Source: Entomortierella parvispora (lineage: Eukaryota; Mortierellomycota; Mortierellomycetes; Mortierellales; Mortierellaceae). Taken from it: a DNA stretch of 64,000 nucleotides. Under the pieces are notes generated by a model. The model saw only the letters and a list, made by a program, of their open reading frames with translations, did no database searches and was not told where the DNA came from. The translations under genes and the position numbers were made by a program. How positions within the stretch are numbered: the first letter of the stretch is position 1; each line of letters starts with the position of its first letter. This document shows, one piece after another, positions 24,054 to 36,984 of the stretch. The stretch is taken from assembly GCA_963573315.1 (NCBI GenBank), contig OY752140.1, positions 3,038,001-3,102,000 on the forward strand. Reading direction: 5' to 3'.

Positions 24054-27000
24054 ATGATGCCTGGGCAGATCCCCACTCTCCAAAGACCATTGGGGCCTGT
24101 TTTAGAAAAGGGCCATCACTACCATGTCCACCATCATAATCAGAACTTTCAACAACTTCCACACCAGAGCCATCCCCAGCAACATCTTCACCTTTCCAAT
24201 CGCCCTCAATCACTTCCACCCCATGTATCTCTTGGACCCCCACAGCAACATCCTACTCACATCCCAGTCCCCGCTGCTCAAATGCAGCAGCACCAGCAAC
24301 CTCTGCATGCAAAAGCACAGTCCGAGCACCGTAGGCGCGGGTCCGTAGATCGAGGGAGTGTCAAAGACTCTTCCAAGACATCTCCTGCGATGAAGGCACA
24401 ACCAGAATATGTTGGACCGTATCTACTTGGAAAGACCTTGGGCAAGGGCTCATCAGGTAAGAGATAAAACCCACCCTCGATGGACCATCTGTCCACTTGA
24501 GAGCAACTGGATGCTCCTTTGGCTACGTTCGTTACCTGTTACTTCTGGGCTCCTTTTTTTTTTTTTTTTTTTTTTTTTCACTTCTTTTTTTTTTTGTTTT
24601 TGTTTTTGTTTTAGAGGCCTCCCTTGGGCGTCTCCTGCGTCCAGATGGAGCAGCCATGTGGTCAAGGAGGCGACAAAGTACACCTCCATGGTCCCCATGG
24701 TCTCCAAGGACTATGTACAATACGCATTAGTTCCCTTCTCTCATCACACACACTCTTTCTCTCTCTCTTTATCTACAATTTCCCATGTTTCTCTTGTTTT
24801 ATTCTAAGGACAAATGGTCCCTGGCTGGGCAGGTCGTCTCACTGGGAGCACGATACGGTGTGGTGTGGATGAACCTTGTCCCCAATCCTTGGGCCCTTCG
24901 GCGAGTTGGGCCTTATTGTCATTGTCGTCATGCTGGAGCCGACCGCCTTTTGTTGTGCCTCATTTCATCTCTGTGAACTCCGTCTACTGCTTTTTTTTTT
25001 ACCTTGCTCTGCTAAGCTTCCAGCAGTGCCGTGTTGCGGTGGCACAAAGTGCGGTGCAACACAAGTATCCCTGTCTGTCGTGACCCGTTCGCGAATCACC
25101 CCCTTCCTTCCATCCTTCCTTCTATTTTCTCTCTTCCTTCCCTACCCCTACTCAGACTACTAAATCAATCCCACTCTATCTATCCTCCTTTCCAGGATGT
25201 GTCAAACTCGCCCGTCACCGAAAGACAAATGAACAAGTAGCAATCAAGATCATTTCCAAAGCCTCGCTAGCTAACCGCGCGGCGGTGCATCGGGGCATTG
25301 AGCGCGAGATTGCTATCATGAAGCTGATCAACCACCCGCATGTCATTCGACTCTACGATGTCTACGAGACCGAGAAAGAGCTGTAAGTTGAAAACCTAGG
25401 GGCAAAAAAGTTTCTGACCAAAACGGTGCAAGGAATCTTGGTGGCGTTTTTGATCCTCCTTTATTTGCCTGGAGACTTACCGCCAGTCATTTCGACTTTC
25501 AATCGCTGTTTAGATTCCTAGTCATGGAGTACGTCTCGGGAGGAGAGTTGTTTGAGTACCTTGTCAACAAGGGCCGTCTGGAGGAGGCAGAAGCCCTGCG
25601 GTTCTTTCAACAGATCATTGTTGGTCTCGCATTCTGCCACAAGCGCAAGATCTGGTATTTTGATGGCAATAAGTGCTTGCTAAACCACACTTTGAGCCAT
25701 GTTCTTTTAATAGCTGACCACTGCTTGTTTCTATGCATGGATCATAGCCATCGTGATTTAAAACCAGAGAACCTACTCCTGGATACGCAAATGAATGTCA
25801 AAATTGCAGACTTTGGAATGGCGTCCTTGCAGAAGACCGGCCGGCTTCTCGAGACTAGCTGCGGATCCCCTCACTATGCCAGCCCCGAAGTGGTGACGGT
25901 AGCTATTAGCTATTACATGTTTTTTTCTTCTCATGCAACAGATGTCCGCTTGTGCAACTAATTGATTGACTAATCTTGCCACTCTACTGCATTTCTCTTG
26001 TTAGGGAATGAAATATGACGGATCATCTTCCGATATTTGGTCGTGTGGTATCATTCTTTACGCACTCTTGACAGGCCACCTGCCCTTTGACGACGAAAAT
26101 ATCCGACAGTTATTGAGTAAGGTCAAGGCAGGAAAGTTCTATATGCCAACCGATATCTCCCCCGGCGCTAGAGATCTGATCAGTAGGATGCTCACCGTCA
26201 ATCCAAGACGGAGGATCACTGTAAGGAAGGGCGAACTGAAGGATCAAGGATCATGGCGTAGATATTGTTTAACTTCACTAACATCGCACACCTCATTTAT
26301 ACCCATTGACCGTGTAGATGCAAGGCGTTATGATGCACCCATGGTTCAGGATTGTGAATCCAGTTCGGAACACCTTGAAGGAGCCAGTGCAGGAGCCGGA
26401 GGACGCTCGCCCGCTGGAAATTGAAGGACTGGATGCAGAAATCATCAGACACATGCGGTGGCTCTTTGCACCTGGGCCATCACACGCCGATCCTGAAGGA
26501 AAGACAGTTTTCGATGAGGAGGCCCTCTTGGTTGAAATTCAGGAAAAAGTGACCAACAAGGAAGAGAATATGGAGAAGCTCTTCTATCGACTACTTTGTC
26601 AACACAAAATGGAATTGTTGGAGAACTACTCGGGAGACGAGTGCGACACTCAACCAGGTATCCACAGGGGTTTAGACGCAGTAGATGGTCAGGCTGGATA
26701 ACTATCCTTATTCAACTAAAGAGAAAAGAAAACTGATCTTGAACTACTCCTGTAGATGCTCCTCGACGACGCGCCGACTCATTTCCTACCTCGGCTACAT
26801 GTAGTGTGCGATCGGCTACTCCAGATTTCAGCCTTACTCCTCTTTCTCCAGGACATTCGCCAATGACCTCGCCTGGATCTCCTCTTTCGCCTGTTACCAA
26901 AGGAGCGGATCCTACTCCGTTGACATTGAACCCTGAGCAGGCAGCATCAAATTCATCTGTCAAAGGTGGACCAAGCCCAACGCAACTTCAGCATATGAAT

Positions 27001-29133
27001 GGAATGCGGCGAGGTCAAAGTCCGTCCAAGGTTGGCGAATGCAAGACACTCAGAGAGTCTGTCCATGGAACTGTATCTAGGCGAGGAAGTGATGAATCTC
27101 AGAGCAGTCGCAGCAACAGCAGCAGCAGCGAGAGCAAATCCATCGAAAGGGACCATCTTTCGACAAAATCTACAGGGTATAAGGGAATACTCAAGGAAGA
27201 TAGTGGGCGTGGAGCAGACATTGGCAAAGAGGAAGGAATGCGAATTTCCCTCTCATCAAGAGTGGCGCCCTCCACCCCATTGGCCGGTAGCCAGCTACCA
27301 CCAATACATCCAATGGACACCGGTGCTCCACCTCCTTACTATCAGGATCAGGATGCAAACACTAGGAGGCAGTCGAGATTGATCCGTGAGACTGGTAGCA
27401 TGAGTGGCGCCACGACCGAGACACCCTCCATCGAAAGCCAAGTTATCTCCACTCAGATTTCATATGCTGGAGGTAGCTCGCAGTCGACGACTCGTTCTGG
27501 ACTAGCACCAGTATCCGCTACCCATACTAGATCAACGGCTCCATCTTTTTGTTCAGAACAAGCCAGCGTCCGCACTCCTCGGCCTATCCTTCACCCTCTT
27601 GACGTTAAACCGTCCGCAAGCACGACAACCACTAATGTTTCAGCCTCCCCTCATACTCGTATATGTAAGACTGGAACTTGTGTATTGTGCTTCAATAACG
27701 AAAGAGACTCACTATTAATTTATTTATTTGTTAGATTCTGAAGGGTCGCCGGGCCCTGTGTCTGTGATCCATTCACCAACAGCGCCGAAACGTCCATGGT
27801 TTGCCAGGCTCTTTGATTTTAAGCCACAGGTAAATAACAATTAGTGGATGCGAGAGTTCATTTTCATGAGTTGATCCCCCGTCTAACAGCGCTCGTGTTC
27901 TATTACGTAGCCCCTAACGTTTCAAAGCAGTCTTTCCGCGGTTGAGACACAAGAACGATTGGAAATGCTCCTCAAAGATATATTCCGGTCCAGCATTCAA
28001 GTCGAGAATCTTAAGAAGCCCCCATCCTTTGGGTTTAAATGCAGATATGAAGGCGGAGGTAATTAGCCCTCCATTTATTCACGATATATTTCATTTTCAT
28101 CTCTCAAGTGTTCCATCTTGCGTGAAACTATTCATTGACGGGAAATATATTTCCACCCATCTCCTTTTTTTGCCCTTCTATTTTCATGTCACCCCCCTAT
28201 TTTGTTCTCTTTTCAGTTCTTGACGAGAAGCATGTCAAGGCGGTCAAATTCAAGGTCGAGATTGTGGAAAAGATGACGTTTTGTCCATACACGGAAGCCT
28301 TAAACATGGAAGAGAACAATGGTGCTTCGACTCCTATCAGCCCAAGCGGCAGTTCAAGGAGTGTTTCCTCATCCGCTGTCGCGGCAATTCTTGCCACGGT
28401 GGAAATGCACCAGAGCCGCCAGCAACAGCAGCAGCAACAACAGCAACATCAGCCTCACCAACAACAACAGCAGCAACAACAAACTTATCGCCGCGCACCT
28501 CATCGCCGCAGTCTCTTTGGGAGACATGGAATTTCCCACTACATTAATAGTCATGGCAGCAATGGAACGACATCCGCCTCCTCCTCGTCGTCATCATCCA
28601 ATGGAAGACGATCCATTGGCGCTCTCGTAGTCGTGCCAACGGCAGCTGCAACCGTTGCCATTCCAGCAGGCACGGACATCCAACATAAACTACCACCAAA
28701 GATGAACACTGGACGTCGCGCCAGTGATGGGGGTTCGATTTTGTCTAGTGCAGCCGCTGCAGTGTCAAGCCACTTGGCAGCTCGACTTCCTTTCCACCCT
28801 GGTCATCATCAGCATCTTCAACAACAACAACAGCAACAACAACAGCAGCAGCAGCAGCAAAGATGTCATCAGCATTACGCATCATCGTCTTCGTCAGCAG
28901 CTGGGTCACAGTCCCAGCAATCGCCTCGAGGTGGAGGTCAAGGTTCTTCCAGGCGAACCGTCAAAGTGACCATGAATCAACAGCAGGGTGCCAACTCAAC
29001 TTTGAAAATGGTTCACGAACGATTGGTGGCTGCATGGGAGGTGTACGAGCGGCAAGTCCTTCTTGAGCGGCAAAGGCTACAACAGCAGCGACAGCAAGAG
29101 TCGTTGCATGCTTCTGTCAAGACCGTCTCATGA
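24054..29133 (+). CDS. Gin4/Hsl1/Cdr2 (Nim1)-type CAMKL serine/threonine kinase
   Basis: Ten exons (24054-24456, 25196-25382, 25514-25654, 25748-25898, 26005-26220, 26318-26657, 26756-27664, 27735-27829, 27911-28058, 28217-29133) give 1,168 residues. A His/Gln/Pro-rich leader precedes the kinase domain (about 123-376). The domain has the Gly loop [21 protein letters not shown] and SPHYASPE. All catalytic residues are present. A UBA-like helical part follows ([18 protein letters not shown]), then a long Ser-rich middle with [16 protein letters not shown]1-like region at about 815-895 contains GFKCRYEG and [10 protein letters not shown]. The C-terminus is Gln-rich. Relatives sit at the septin ring and promote mitotic entry by inhibiting Wee1; that role is inferred here. 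The first intron is 739 nt. A protein-like stretch after the stop may be a lost or alternative last exon (29184-29473). Confidence 0.88.
24554..24578 (+). repeat. Poly-T run of 25 in kinase intron 1
   Basis: An unbroken run of 25 T is followed by a second T-rich stretch to about 24613 (TTTTTG units). It lies inside the 739-nt first intron and is a likely place for length differences or assembly error. Confidence 0.9.
28427..28482 (+). repeat. CAA/CAG run (poly-Gln) in kinase tail
   Basis: CAR codons with a few His and Pro codons between encode a Gln-rich stretch. A second such run at 28818-28860 encodes about 14 Gln in the same exon. Confidence 0.85.
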
Positions 29134-29513
29134 TATTATCCCTACCGTAAACATTATCTTATTAATAATATAATTATCTTAGGCAGAACGAGAACGTCGG
29201 ATTTGGCAGACTAGAAAACGTGAGGTCGAAGATGGCTTTCTAGACATGGGTGTCACGCTTTATGACCATGGAGTAGGCGTTGGAGGGTGGACAAGGAATA
29301 TCTGCAGAGGGGGGTGGCAAAAGAGCAGGAGACACAGAGGCTATGCTAGCAACGCCTTCAGCTCTTCTCGGGTCACTGTGCATAACCATTTTCAGTTCAA
29401 TTCACTCTTCAACCTAGAAACATGGCAAAGAGTTTTGCAAAAGACCACAATAATAGGTATATTTGTTCAATAAATTATCCAACTATACAAAAATCATCAA
29501 GGGGGAATAGTCA
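29134..29513. other. Short convergent gap with a possible orphan exon
   Basis: Directly after an acceptor-like TTATCTTAG at 29175-29183, one frame stays open to the TAA at 29473 and begins AERERRIWQTRKREVEDGF, which reads like a continuation of the charged kinase tail. No good donor lies before the kinase stop. An AATAAA at 29469-29474 would suit a 3' end. Confidence 0.35.
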
Positions 29514-32500
29514 TCATCTTTTTTTCTGTTGGAATCGTTGCATGATGTGGGGTTCATTATCAGTTCGAGCTGTTCGCTGAGGCTGTTGTTGGTGCTGCAG
29601 TCTTGGATTGTCGCGTGAAGGGGGACTCCGGATCTGGTTCAAGGTACTGGCAGATAACTCCAGATACGAAAGCCTTCTGTCTTCTCCTCGAGAGCCGTTT
29701 CCGCTTAGGCTGTTGGAAACAGCCCAAGGATCGCTTCCACTGCTACCGTTACTGTGAACGCTATAAGGGTATCCATCGCCAGAACCCTTTGGCGTTGAGA
29801 CTGGGACAAACACGTTGCTAACGCTGTTGTTGTTTCCATTGCTGTTGTAAACCTGGGTGGATGAGCCCCCAAAGCCAAGCTCCATCGACAGCGAAGAGCT
29901 GGACGAGCTGTTGGAGCCGTTCGACACGGTGGAAGCAGTCGACATGACCGAGACACCTCGAGTTAACAGTTTTCCTTTGCTCTGCTTATGAGATCCACTT
30001 CCATCTCTACTGTGTCCAAGACCATCTTCTCTGCCACCTTCGCTCTTGAACTGCTCAATATTTCGGGCCAAAATGGAGTTCACTCGCTCAATCCAAGGTT
30101 GGGAAGCCTCAAACATCTCGGGCCAATGAAACTCAATGATGGTATAATTAAACGATAGCCCTTTCTCTACAGTCTTGACTGCGTCCTGCTTGAAATCTCG
30201 GAAGGGATCCACATACTGCACATTGTAAGGATGTTGGCCAGAGTGTTGTCCATAGTGTGTCTGCGAAAAATGAGCCTGTCGACCATCAGCAACTTTGAAC
30301 CGCAACAGCGTCTGATTCACGGCCAGAGCCTTGCCAAAGGCCTCCACGTCCCTGAATGACCCCTCCAATCGGTCAAAAACTAAAGATCGGATCGTGTTGT
30401 TCGCGCTGAGTCCTTGAGCCACAACATCAATATCAGCGCAGATAAAGTACAGGACCTGGAGCGTTTTGTTCATCAGGAAGAACCGCCTTAAAGCCTCTCG
30501 TGTCATCTGTGCAGAAGCTGTGACTGAAGACGGATAGATGGAGTGAGGCGCGTTGAAGTTCTGGTTCAAATTCAAGTGCTGAACTGAAGCGTTGTTGCAC
30601 AGTGCGTTCAAGATCGTAGTGATGCCCTGGTGTGTCAGGTGGTTGCTTCCAATATCAAGGCGCTCGATGCAAGACCCTCCCGACTGTAGATCCTGGGCTA
30701 ACACCCAAGCCGCCTGGTCATCCACACCTGTTGAATTCAGATGCAGGAACCGGAGGCTGCTCCTTGGCGATCCCGCAACTCCATAGGCTGCTGGTGCTTG
30801 GGGCACACTTTGTCGTCCTGGTGTGGTACCAAGAAGCATCTGGGAGTTGTCTGACAGTTGATGTGAGGTGTGCATCAAAAGTCGAGATAAAATCGTGAGC
30901 ATCTCGTGAGACTTAAACAGTCGGATACATCGACGAAGGTCCAACTTGGTCAAGATGTTCAAGTCCAACAGGCTGATAATGTACTGCGCCGCGCCTTCTG
31001 AGAGTCCTGCATCCGAGAGCCGAAGAACCTTTAGCCTTGAGTTGATGGTGATAATATCCTGAGCTCTTAACATTGGTGGCTCATACGATTCTCTGGTCGC
31101 CGTCAGTGCACAGTATGGAGCCAATACAGCAGGATTTTGATGCCATGGCTTGTCGGAAACTCCAGCGAGATGTGCAGTTTTGATCATCGAGTTGACTAGC
31201 AGGAAGGCTTCGCCGGCACCCATTTCCAGATGATCCGACTGGTCAGACTTGCGATTAGATGATGTGGCTGTTGGCGTAAAGAGTCGCAGGTGAACCAGCG
31301 CTCGTCCTAGGCTCTTAATACCACTCGTCGTCCATCCGTTGTTCGCTAAGTTCAAAAACTCCAGCCGTGGTTCTGGGTCAGGGCCAGAGTAATAGGTCAC
31401 GACCAGCTTTTCAAGCGCCTTCATTGCCTTGTCTCCAAATCCGGTGCTTTCCAGATTCAGTAGAATCAATTTAGGGCCCATGGCCTCCAAAGTCATGGCC
31501 AATGCGTCGTCACCAAGTGCGTTCGACCCCAAATCCAGATGGATTATTGCCTTTTCACGAGCCAAGCATGCAGCCAGGAGTCGTCCCCCTGTGGGAGAGA
31601 TACCATTGTCGGAAAGATTGATGCGGCGAAGGGTCCTGTGGAGGTTCACCTGCTCAACCAGCAACTGGACTCCCTCGTCTCGGATATTCATTCCTGGCAC
31701 AACGATCGATGTCAAAGAATGAAAGTTGGTCAAGAGAGTTCGCATGATGGAGCGGGAGTGGTTCTGGGAGTTACTACTCTTGAGGTTCAGATTCATACGA
31801 TGACTCTTCTCCGACACTGAGAAATCTAGTGCGCCTACGTTTTCAAGCTGCAGGATACGGACGCTAAAGGTCGATGAGGCGGCGAGTTGATGATTGGGGG
31901 AGATCTTTGGCAGTAATGATGGAAGGTTCACTAGTCTCAATGACTGGATCTTGGAACTAAACAGGACTCTGTACAGGGGATCATATTTCTTTCCAAAATT
32001 GATCAGGCCCCCTGAATTTGACGAAGACTCTGACTTTTGTCGGCATCCATCCAAGGAGAGAATAATGATCCTAGATTCAGACACTGCTTGGGTAAACCTT
32101 TGGATGTCGCTCTCGTTGAAGGCCCACTTCAGACCGATGTCGAGCTCATGAAGATTGTAGGCTTTCACCATGATTTTGTACAATTGTATAGCGTCTTGGG
32201 CGGAGGCCAAACGAATCCTAGCTCGGCCAGTCTTGACGTCGTATTGTCCCCCCAATACCCCAATCTCTTGTTGGAAGACGAGCTCATTTTGTTGATGGAT
32301 CGTGGATCGATAATGGTCCTCGCATACCCACTTCGCAAATCCACGACTGGTCACTATTCGATAAAGACCACCGATGCTTGAAATATCCTGAGGGGGGATC
32401 CGAATGTAAGTCAAAAGCTGCCGGATATCGGTTCCATCAAGGAAATCGACTCCAGAGCGAAGGGTGGCGTCTAGAGAATCCAGGTCACTGTCTTTTTTGC

Positions 32501-34756
32501 GAGAGTCCAGGTATTCGATCGTTTCTGCCAATCGGGCGTCTAGGTTTGTGTTTCTGAGTAGCTCTTGTCCAACAGCATAGGCACGATAATTGCTATTTGG
32601 ATCCTGTAGATGCAGATGCGGTTGACCTTGAGTTGTGCTGGACAGAAGAGGAGGGATTGACACCGTGCCGCAGTTAACTCCTTTCCGAATCAAATGCGAG
32701 AGACTGCGTATAAATGCGCCGTATTTTTCGAAGAACTCCTTTGGCCTGATAAGCTCATAGCCCTCGTGATCGACATGGTGAATATGGTTGAGCCCAGAGT
32801 ATTTCAATGGACTCGTGTGCTGACCACACTCGCACAAGAAATAGACGCGGAACTGCTTTTGGTTCTTGGGCGAAGGAGGAGGAATAGTGCTCGAGGTGGA
32901 GAGGGTGCTCATACGCCTGTTCAGCGTCGTTGTATTTGGCGCGCCCTGCTTCGAGTCTACATCCACGGTCGGAAGAACGAGAAACAGTCTGGGTATCGAG
33001 TTCTCGTGCAGGTCGTGATTTTGGGTGAGGACTGACTGGACCTTGTTTTGAACCTGCGTTGCTATCTCAGTCCAGTCCTTCTGCTGTTTTAACTGTTTTT
33101 CCAGATAGTCCACTCTGTTATCATTTAATAACTGGCCGGTTTGGGCATCCAGCTCAATCCCTCCCGAGTCTAGCCTGATAGATTGATGACGCTCTGACAG
33201 AGATCCATGAATGTACTGAGGAGGAGATAGCTGGTTGATTGGGGGAGAAGACCCAAACAAAGCTCGACGTTCAGGGTCCAACACTTGGGGGCCGTTCGTG
33301 TTTAGCTTGCGACGCTGATCTACAGGCACAGGGATCGGTTGTGTCAGACCCGAGACCGCGTTTGGGATTGATATCGGGGCAGTCATCATTGCGGACATTG
33401 CATCCGGTCGCCTGGGGACAAGTGGGGGTACTGCATCTTGCTGTTGCTGAGACCACATCTGCTGTTGATGCTGCGATTGATGCCATTGTTGCTGTTGCAA
33501 GTGCAACCATTGCTGATGCTGCTCTGACTGTGGCCATTGCTGCTGCTGCTGCTGCTGTTGTTGTTGTTGTTGTTGTTGTTGTTGATGATGATATTGCTCC
33601 TGTTGTAGTGGCGATGGTGGTGGTCGATAGTGTGAATACTTTTGGTTAAATGTATTGACATCCTGCTGAAGGGTTGGATGGTGAGACTGAGAAGAATATT
33701 GCTGCGTATGGTGATGATGTGCGAGGATCTCCTGTGTATGGGGACCAACCTGATCCGGGGGGCGAGTCAACGGCCTGGACTGATAAATGGTCGACGGGGT
33801 GTACGTCGTCGACGTTGGAGGCTCGTACACAACGGGCTGTGTCTGGAGGCCATGCTGTTCCTGAATGGGTGCCTGAAGACCTGCCTTGTCCAACTCGCCT
33901 AGAGATTCCTCGGGGAGGTTTATGGGCATCGTGTGAACAGTTGGGAGAGCTCGCGTGAGCGGCACAGAGGAGCTCAATGAAGTGTCCAAGGAAGGGTTAC
34001 GACGGCGACTATAATCTTCTTGGGGCTGGTCCTCTTCCAGGATCTGGGGCGATGACGACTTTGTGGGGGGAGCGGGATCCTGTTCTGTCGAAGGAAGTGA
34101 CGTAGAGGACATGGTCGAGTCAGGTGGGGTTTGGTCACCATGCACAGACCCGTCTTCACAAGAGGGATCTGGTTCGCCTTCTTCTTGGACTTCAGAGAGA
34201 GTCGGCATTGGGCTACGAATGATGGAGAGAGGCTGAACAGACACCGGAGGTGAAGAGAGAGGCGAGACAAGACTGTTGGTGAGAGAGGACGACGGGGTGG
34301 TGGGCGCTGTGGACTGGGGCGAGGGAATGGCGATGGGTGCACTGGCCACAGGCTTAAGGTCTTCGCTGGACTCGAGGATGACATCGAGGACGCAGTCCTC
34401 CTGGTACTTGATACGCAGGGGCTGCATCCTATAGTGCGTCGGAGATGGCAGAGCAGAGACAGAACGAAGAATGAATATCGCGTTTCAGTGCGGAGCTTCT
34501 TGTCGCGTGTTGTGGTAATGAGCTGAAATGTACATGCACATGCGCATGGACCGGAACACTGGGCATGGACGTACCTTTGGAAATCGGGACCTCTGACAAA
34601 AGGCACGCTGGTGCCATCTAATTCCAGGTACTTTGCATCCTTAAAGATGTCCTGGACATCCTGCAGCATGATGAAGAGTTTGCCATCAATGTCCTCGGGC
34701 TGCACCTTCTTCACGGTTGTGCCGAGTCGAATCTGCTGCACATGCCGCGGGGCCAT
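29514..34756 (-). CDS. Large leucine-rich-repeat (RNI-like) protein with poly-Gln tract
   Basis: Two exons (34756-34575, 34428-29514) join in frame to 1,698 residues. The N-terminal 60 residues (QQIRLGTTVKKVQPEDIDGK) lead into a long Ser/Pro/Thr and Gln/His-rich region with a run of about 15 Gln near residue 345. A compact domain follows (FRVYFLCECGQHT, HHVDHEGYELIRPKEFFEKYG). I associate this domain, from memory, with many Mortierella proteins. A long series of LRRs comes next (LRRINLSDNGIS, LILLNLESTGFGDKAM, IERLDIGSNHLTHQGI). The C-terminus is Ser/Asn-rich. There is no signal peptide or membrane segment, so it is probably cytosolic. Its function is not known; protein binding through the LRRs is inference. 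Confidence 0.82.
33539..33584 (-). repeat. CAA/CAG run (poly-Gln) in the LRR gene
   Basis: On the minus strand an uninterrupted run of CAA and CAG codons encodes about 15 Gln, flanked by more Gln/His-rich sequence. Confidence 0.9.
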
Positions 34757-35759
34757 GAGAGAGGCAGAAGAATGAGAGGAGGCAGAGAAGGGAGTTGTTG
34801 GATTGTGTTATATGGATGTGATTGTAGGTGGGGGAAGGGGGGGAAGGGAGGGAGAGGAGGGAAGAGAAGAGAGTGGGGAGGAGGGGGACAAAGAAGAGCA
34901 ACGGTCGGAAAGGGGTGGAAACGAGAAGCTGCAGTGTCAAGAAGCGAAAGATAAAGACATTGAGAGAAAGAAAGGAAAGGAAAGGAAACCTTGCCCCTCC
35001 TCCCGTCCTTCTTCGCGTGTTGTGTTTGCTCAGGTGCTATTTCCCTGCTACTTTGGTTCTTTTTTGGAGATTTCTGAAAGTAAAAGCGTGGTCTGGCACG
35101 GTGCTGTTGTTGTTTTGTCGATGATGCCAGCGCTGTTGTGCAACCACCCGCTCGACCACTCATGGGCCAGACCCGAGATAAACGACCTTCTCTTCATCAG
35201 AGCCCTGCCCATGTTTCCGTTGATTGCACCTCGACCCTAGACCTCTCTGCTCTGCCCTACCCTGCCTGTTCTGCCTGGTTCTTCCCATCCCTGCCTTGTC
35301 TTGCATGTCGTGAAGGTCAGCATCTTGATCTCTAGTTCCTCGACCGAGACATACCTCTGCTCTAAGAGGACATTGAGTCGAGTCGGCGGCCACCTCGGAG
35401 GCAGTGCCATTCGTTGAGAGCTGCATGCATCAGTAAAAAAATGAAGTATCAAACCCTCTTTCAGAGTCTTAAAAGGATAGCATTTGCAGGGAGTGAAGGC
35501 AAGAAAAGGGACGAGTCGACTCTCTTGGGTCCAAAAGGCCAATGGCCCGCCAGACGGAATGCACTGCCACCTTCAGTCGCACACAAACCTTCCTTTCTCT
35601 GCCCCCGTGAGAACCCACAGAAATGAACGACCACGAGGCAGAAGATATTGAAAACGCGCAACTCGCTCCCCTGCACGTGCGGACAACACCTAGTGGATGA
35701 TGCACATCCAAGGAGGGGGATTTTTATTCCGAGCAGGAAAAATAACTTCGCACTCTCCT
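34757..35759. other. Intergenic region, 1.0 kb, upstream of the LRR gene
   Basis: A purine-rich (GGGA/GGAA) stretch at 34820-34990 is, on the coding strand of the LRR gene, a pyrimidine-rich leader and probable core promoter. The rest shows no gene-like frame. Confidence 0.55.
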
Positions 35760-36984
35760 TCACTCCTCCTGCAGAGCGGCAACCTCAATGACAACCTTGC
35801 CAAAGTATCTGCCGTTGAGGTAGTCCACGTATACGGTCGACGTGTTCTCCACACCCTTCACGACCGTCAGCTGCTGAGATTCGAACTTGCCCTCGGCCAT
35901 CAAGGGGCAATCTCCTTCCAGAGACGAGGGAACTTGTCAAGGTGGTTGAACACCGTGAATCCGTTCATCTGTAACGTCTTGAAGATAAACATTGACCAGT
36001 TCTTCATCACGTACGGGGTGGCGCCAGACTGCGAGATGTTGCCAATGGTGACAATCTGACCCTTGCCCTTAATCTTTTCGAGCGCGATATCAAAAGTCTC
36101 GCCTCCAACCAGGTCACAGTAAATGTCGATCCCGCCAGGGGCAGCCTTGGAGAGCTCAATGCGTGAGTCTTGAGTCTTGTAGTTGAACGCGTAATCAACA
36201 CCAATGTCACGCAGAAAATACTGGACTTTCTCATCCGAACCTGCGCTTCCGATCACAAACGCGCCGTCGCGCTTGGCCAGGAAGCATAGGAACGAACAGA
36301 CCGGGCTGGATCACGACGAAAAAAGAGTTAAGAGTTGGTGGCAGTACGAGCCTTTTTAACTTTTAACGAATGACGCACACTCACACCCTGCGGCAGAAGG
36401 TACGTAGACAACTTGGTCCTTGTGGAACTTGACGAGAGTGTCCACGGCTGCATAGGCAGTTAGACCGTTCATGCCTAGAACATTCAGGTAGTTTGCCAGG
36501 CAATCTTGGGGTTGTGAGCGTCAGGAATGACAAAAATGCCCTGGAGATTCGAAAGACGGGTGTATTATTCCCAGCCAATCTCTGACCCAAGGACAATGGA
36601 CGAGGCCGGGAAGGCCGAATTTTTGGACGCTATCACCTCCGCTACTCCAAAACCAGAGACAACAGAGTCGAGCGGAGCGGCAACACGTTCACCTTCTTTT
36701 TCGAAGGAAAATCGAGTGTCTAGCAAAGACGTGGGAAAGAGAAAGCGTAGGCAGAAATTAAATGAGCACGATAAGCAATCATTTAGGAATTCAGGAAAAT
36801 GCAACGAATGGAGGGTCTCCTCACAAGGATCGAGACTGAGGTAGAGGTTGCGAACCAGGATCTCTCCTTCTTCCAAAGTCGAGTCAAACTCGACCTGGAC
36901 TGTCTTGAGGTGGTCCTTAGTGAAAGTCTCGTCTTTGGCAATGTGCTTAGCGCGTAGAATACGAGCGTTGGTGCTGGGTGCCAT
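35760..36984 (-). pseudogene. MDR-type NADP-dependent oxidoreductase, broken by three lesions
   Basis: Exon pieces 36984-36825, 36719-36387 and 36305-35760 follow the medium-chain dehydrogenase/reductase pattern (prostaglandin/leukotriene reductase-like, no zinc ligands seen). They show LSLDPYTR, GFGVAEV, then LGMNGLTAYAAV, the NADP fold GAFVIGSAGSDEK, DLVGGE and a C-terminal GRYFGKVVIEV. Three breaks disrupt the frame. A TAA stands at 36567-36565, where relatives have GWEEYTR. The frame changes by one lost base near 36491-36495, between PKIAWQ and YLNVLG. Another lost base near 35900-35905 lies between LWKEIAP and LMAEGKF. The introns themselves still join correctly. Either the gene is decaying or the consensus has errors. 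A live copy would reduce alkenals or similar enones. Confidence 0.72.

Noticed and set aside
34429-35163. Several minus-strand frames upstream of the LRR exon
   Set aside because: They read through the single intron or promoter; the splice 34575|34428 gives an in-frame join that explains the region.
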